Part shown: in pieces, positions 7,834 to 9,554 of the stretch
Numbering within the stretch: the first letter of the stretch is position 1
Layout of the letters: each line of letters starts with the position of its first letter
Notes under the pieces: model-generated
Databases searched by the model: none
What the model was told of the DNA's origin: nothing
Seen by the model: only the letters and a program-made list of their open reading frames with translations
Source: Thermoanaerobaculaceae bacterium
GTDB taxonomy: Bacteria; Acidobacteriota; UBA4820
Length of the DNA stretch: 9,554 nt
Direction of reading: 5' to 3'
Assembly (NCBI GenBank): GCA_012798145.1
Contig: JAAZNT010000170.1
Location: 1-9,554, forward strand
Position numbers and translations under genes: made by a program

Positions 7834-9413
7834 CTTCCACCTCCGGCGCAGGCGCAGGCGCAACCAGCACAGGCGCAGGCGCAAGCACAACCTCCTCCCG
7901 AATAACCTCTTCCTCCCGAAGATTGTGGAACTGGGTTTGTCACATCGGTAACTTTTGAAGCAAGGGCTGGAAGAGAGTTGGCAAGATTGTTTGAAAACCC
8001 TTCCACTGATGAGACAAAATTGTGGGCTGAAGTTAAAATGGTATTAGAAGAAACAGTCGGAATACTTCCTGTTGCTCTAATATCACCAGTAGAAGTTGGT
8101 GATGTGTGCCCAAATATGGGACCGTAAGCAATCGGAACAGGGAAATTACCAGAAGGAAATCTTCTTGTTGCCTCATCTTTGAAGTTTTTGTCTGCTACCA
8201 ACCATTCAAAGGATTCTTCATAGTTTTCTTTACCGACCTCTTCCCACGCTTTTCTCATTATTTCATTATAGTATAAAAGAGTTTTTTTCCTGCTAAACCC
8301 CTTCATTTTTTCTTGCACACGCTTTATAAGGTCCACAAGGATGTCCCTTGCTTCATTTTGGTTTATTGTCTTGTCGTCTGAAATTGCCTTAAGAAGTTCT
8401 TTTTCGTAAGAAAGTTCTGGCTCTTTGTCTGAAATTTTTTCTATCTTAAGCCAAGGTTTTTGAGAGATTATTTTTACATATCCCTTTCTTAACATCCCGA
8501 AAAGAATAAGCGAAAGGACTTTACTTAAGGGTTCTTCCATAAGAGCGGCCACCTCTGGAACTGTAAGTCCTCTTCTTATTTCAACTCCATCCATTCCAAC
8601 TTTGGCGGGAAGATACTGCATTTTTCTCCTATAGCCGCTGATTGCTGAAATTACAAACGCTCCTATGAAAAAGAGAAAACAAAAGCATGGAAGATTTGAA
8701 AAAATCATCTGAAAGAAAGAGCCCACTACGGCTAAAAAAGCTTTTAACATTTTTTCTGCGTATGAGACTTTAACAACCTCTGCGACATATTTTTTGGGAA
8801 ACGAGGCTCCGAAAGTATAACCTTGCGAAGGAGATGCGCTCTCAATAATCCATCTGTAAACAACCCTTCCTTCTTTATCAACAAAAGCTTCTGTAAAAGG
8901 AGTTTTATGGTATCTTGGCTCTTGCGGCTTTACACCTTTTGGGAAGATAAATTGACAGCCCAACCTTGTCGTCCCGCTTGTGAATTCTGAGCCAAAATAA
9001 GTTGTCATAAATACTACGCTTGCGTAATTGGGGTCATTGTCGTCCTGATAAATTCTCTTATATGTCACAATAGAAAATTGCAAAGTTCCCTCTTTCCCCG
9101 AGGGAATTTGGTTTTCATTAAGATGAACTTCCACTCCTACAGGCAGGTAAGTTGATTTTCTTATGTCGTTAAGTATTTTGCCTCCTATTGATGCGCTTGC
9201 CTTTTTTAAATCGTAGTTGCTGTCGGGAAGCCCAATGTCAACTATATCGATAGGATCGCCATAATTTCTAAATGTTATTGTGTAATGAATTATTACAGAA
9301 GAGTCTTCTTTGATATCAAGAGTTGAATAGTTGCTGACAACTTCAAATTGATAGGATGAGAAAATTGAAATACAAAAAAGGGATAAAACAACAATGATAA
9401 TTTTTTTTACCAT
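7830..9413 (-). CDS. Membrane protein with DUF2207-like layout and Cys-Ala tail; candidate substrate of the radical SAM enzyme
   Basis: The function of this 527-residue protein is not known to me. Residues 1-20 are a signal peptide or anchor. Residues 21-220 are beta-rich and extracytoplasmic (YQFEVVSNYSTLDIKEDSSV start), resembling DUF2207-type membrane proteins. A hydrophobic stretch at about 223-258 is followed by YRRK, so the rest should be cytoplasmic. Residues 283-316 look winged-helix-like (GLTVPEVAALMEEPLSKVLS, GMLRKGYVKI), followed by charged helices (330-420), then a Pro/Ser/Thr/Asn-rich spacer (421-500). The tail starts with SSGGRGYSGGG and ends in (CA)4-G-(CA)3-GGGR with seven Cys. 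A low-complexity Cys/Gly tail next to a PqqD-fused radical SAM/SPASM enzyme suggests post-translational modification of the tail; this is inference. The start is supported by AGAGG (9421-9425) seven bases upstream and by the signal sequence. It overlaps the zinc-ribbon gene by 7 bp and the radical SAM gene by 4 bp. Confidence 0.85.
   Translation of the reverse strand: MVKKIIIVVLSLFCISIFSSYQFEVVSNYSTLDIKEDSSVIIHYTITFRNYGDPIDIVDIGLPDSNYDLKKASASIGGKILNDIRKSTYLPVGVEVHLNENQIPSGKEGTLQFSIVTYKRIYQDDNDPNYASVVFMTTYFGSEFTSGTTRLGCQFIFPKGVKPQEPRYHKTPFTEAFVDKEGRVVYRWIIESASPSQGYTFGASFPKKYVAEVVKVSYAEKMLKAFLAVVGSFFQMIFSNLPCFCFLFFIGAFVISAISGYRRKMQYLPAKVGMDGVEIRRGLTVPEVAALMEEPLSKVLSLILFGMLRKGYVKIISQKPWLKIEKISDKEPELSYEKELLKAISDDKTINQNEARDILVDLIKRVQEKMKGFSRKKTLLYYNEIMRKAWEEVGKENYEESFEWLVADKNFKDEATRRFPSGNFPVPIAYGPIFGHTSPTSTGDIRATGSIPTVSSNTILTSAHNFVSSVEGFSNNLANSLPALASKVTDVTNPVPQSSGGRGYSGGGCACACACAGCACACAGGGR
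7840..7844 (-). promoter_or_regulatory. Shine-Dalgarno of the radical SAM gene, inside the upstream coding tail
   Basis: GGAGG, read on the minus strand, is formed by the Gly-Gly codons (GGA GGT) that end the membrane protein. It lies six bases before the ATG at 7833 and decides that start. Together with the ATGA stop/start overlap it predicts that production of the enzyme is tied to translation of its probable substrate. Confidence 0.8.
7845..7889 (-). repeat. Cys-Ala codon repeat, tail of the membrane protein
   Basis: Fifteen codons encode (CA)4-G-(CA)3, flanked by GGG and GGGR. At DNA level this is mainly a TGCGCC hexamer: three perfect copies in 7845-7862 and two in 7872-7883, with TGTGCT variants at 7866-7871 and 7884-7889. 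It is a GC-rich island in an AT-rich operon. The perfect copies could change number by replication slippage, while the synonymous variants suggest that the alternating Cys-Ala protein sequence is itself maintained. Confidence 0.9.
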
Positions 9414-9553
9414 TTAGGCGCCTCTTCAATCAAAAATGTTCCCCCGCAGTAAGGGCATTTCATAGTCAAAGATCCTTCTGGTGATAAAGTTGTGGAAGAT
9501 GGGTCAATGTGTGCCCCGCAATGAGGGCAATTAATAGGTTTCACATTAAGTTG
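9407..9553 (-). CDS. Small double zinc-ribbon protein, C-terminal part (5' end outside or at window edge)
   Basis: The last 48 codons of a minus-strand gene are visible, ending in TAA at 9409-9407. Two zinc-knuckle motifs, CPHCG (visible residues 9-13) and CPYCGG (33-38), about 20 residues apart, form one four-Cys zinc ribbon. The stretch between them is Ser/Thr/Pro-rich. The frame is open to the window edge. A GTG at visible residue 4 (9544-9542) has no ribosome-binding site, so the real start is probably further right. The stop overlaps the start of the membrane-protein gene by 7 bp (ATGGTAA), so both are read from one transcript. Its role is unknown; a nucleic-acid-binding, chaperone or metal-site function are all possible. 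It is the first visible gene of the operon, and the operon promoter is not in the window. Confidence 0.75.
   Translation of the reverse strand, partial: QLNVKPINCPHCGAHIDPSSTTLSPEGSLTMKCPYCGGTFLIEEAPKW
9421..9425 (-). promoter_or_regulatory. Shine-Dalgarno of the membrane-protein gene
   Basis: AGAGG read on the minus strand, seven bases before the ATG at 9413, lies within the zinc-ribbon coding sequence. It supports the chosen start and translational coupling across the 7-bp overlap. Confidence 0.6.
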
Positions 9554-9554
9554 C

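Noticed and set aside
7845..7889. CRISPR or non-coding satellite repeat
   Set aside because: The hexamer tract is in frame within a coding tail, has no spacers and is flanked by continuous coding sequence.
7834..7890. N-terminal extension of the radical SAM protein (CLRLRLCWLRLRLRRRWK)
   Set aside because: It is the Cys-Ala repeat read in another frame; the strong ribosome-binding site and ATGA overlap favour the ATG at 7833.

Overview
The window is bacterial chromosomal DNA: dense, AT-rich, with short or negative intergenic distances and no sign of phage, insertion sequence, CRISPR array, tRNA or rRNA. A long-chain-type acyl-CoA dehydrogenase, an exported lytic transglycosylase and a DUF4388 (PATAN-type) protein suggest a diderm, metabolically versatile bacterium, perhaps a deltaproteobacterial relative or an uncultured candidate phylum. 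The sequence alone does not fix the taxon.

Layout. The left third (1-3174) is on the plus strand: the C-terminal two thirds of an acyl-CoA dehydrogenase (cut by the window edge), a 158-bp gap with a promoter-like sequence, a signal-peptide-bearing soluble lytic transglycosylase, and a DUF4388 protein with two winged-helix-like modules. These look like independent transcription units. The rest (3160-9554) is one tightly packed minus-strand operon. In transcription order it holds a small double zinc-ribbon protein (cut by the right edge), a membrane protein with a DUF2207-like layout ending in a tail of alternating Cys and Ala, a radical SAM/SPASM protein with a PqqD-like N-terminus, and a 1106-residue transmembrane sensor (SBP_bac_3 - TM - PAS x3 - GAF - PAS - degenerate PAS). 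The joints are a 7-bp overlap, a 4-bp ATGA overlap and a 3-bp gap. The sensor gene ends inside the 3' end of the convergent DUF4388 gene (15-bp overlap).

Most interesting point. The membrane protein ends in GGG-(CA)4-G-(CA)3-GGGR, directly followed by a translationally coupled radical SAM enzyme. That enzyme carries the PqqD-like peptide-recognition fold and a perfect SPASM cysteine pattern, the combination typical of enzymes that modify ribosomally made peptides, including thioether formation at Cys. The predicted topology puts the tail in the cytoplasm, where the enzyme works. I infer a RiPP-like modification system whose substrate is the C-terminal tail of a large membrane-anchored protein rather than a small free precursor. 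The Shine-Dalgarno of the enzyme lies within the Gly codons that end the tail. The co-transcribed sensor could report an extracytoplasmic ligand, but it has no recognisable kinase, cyclase or other output domain.
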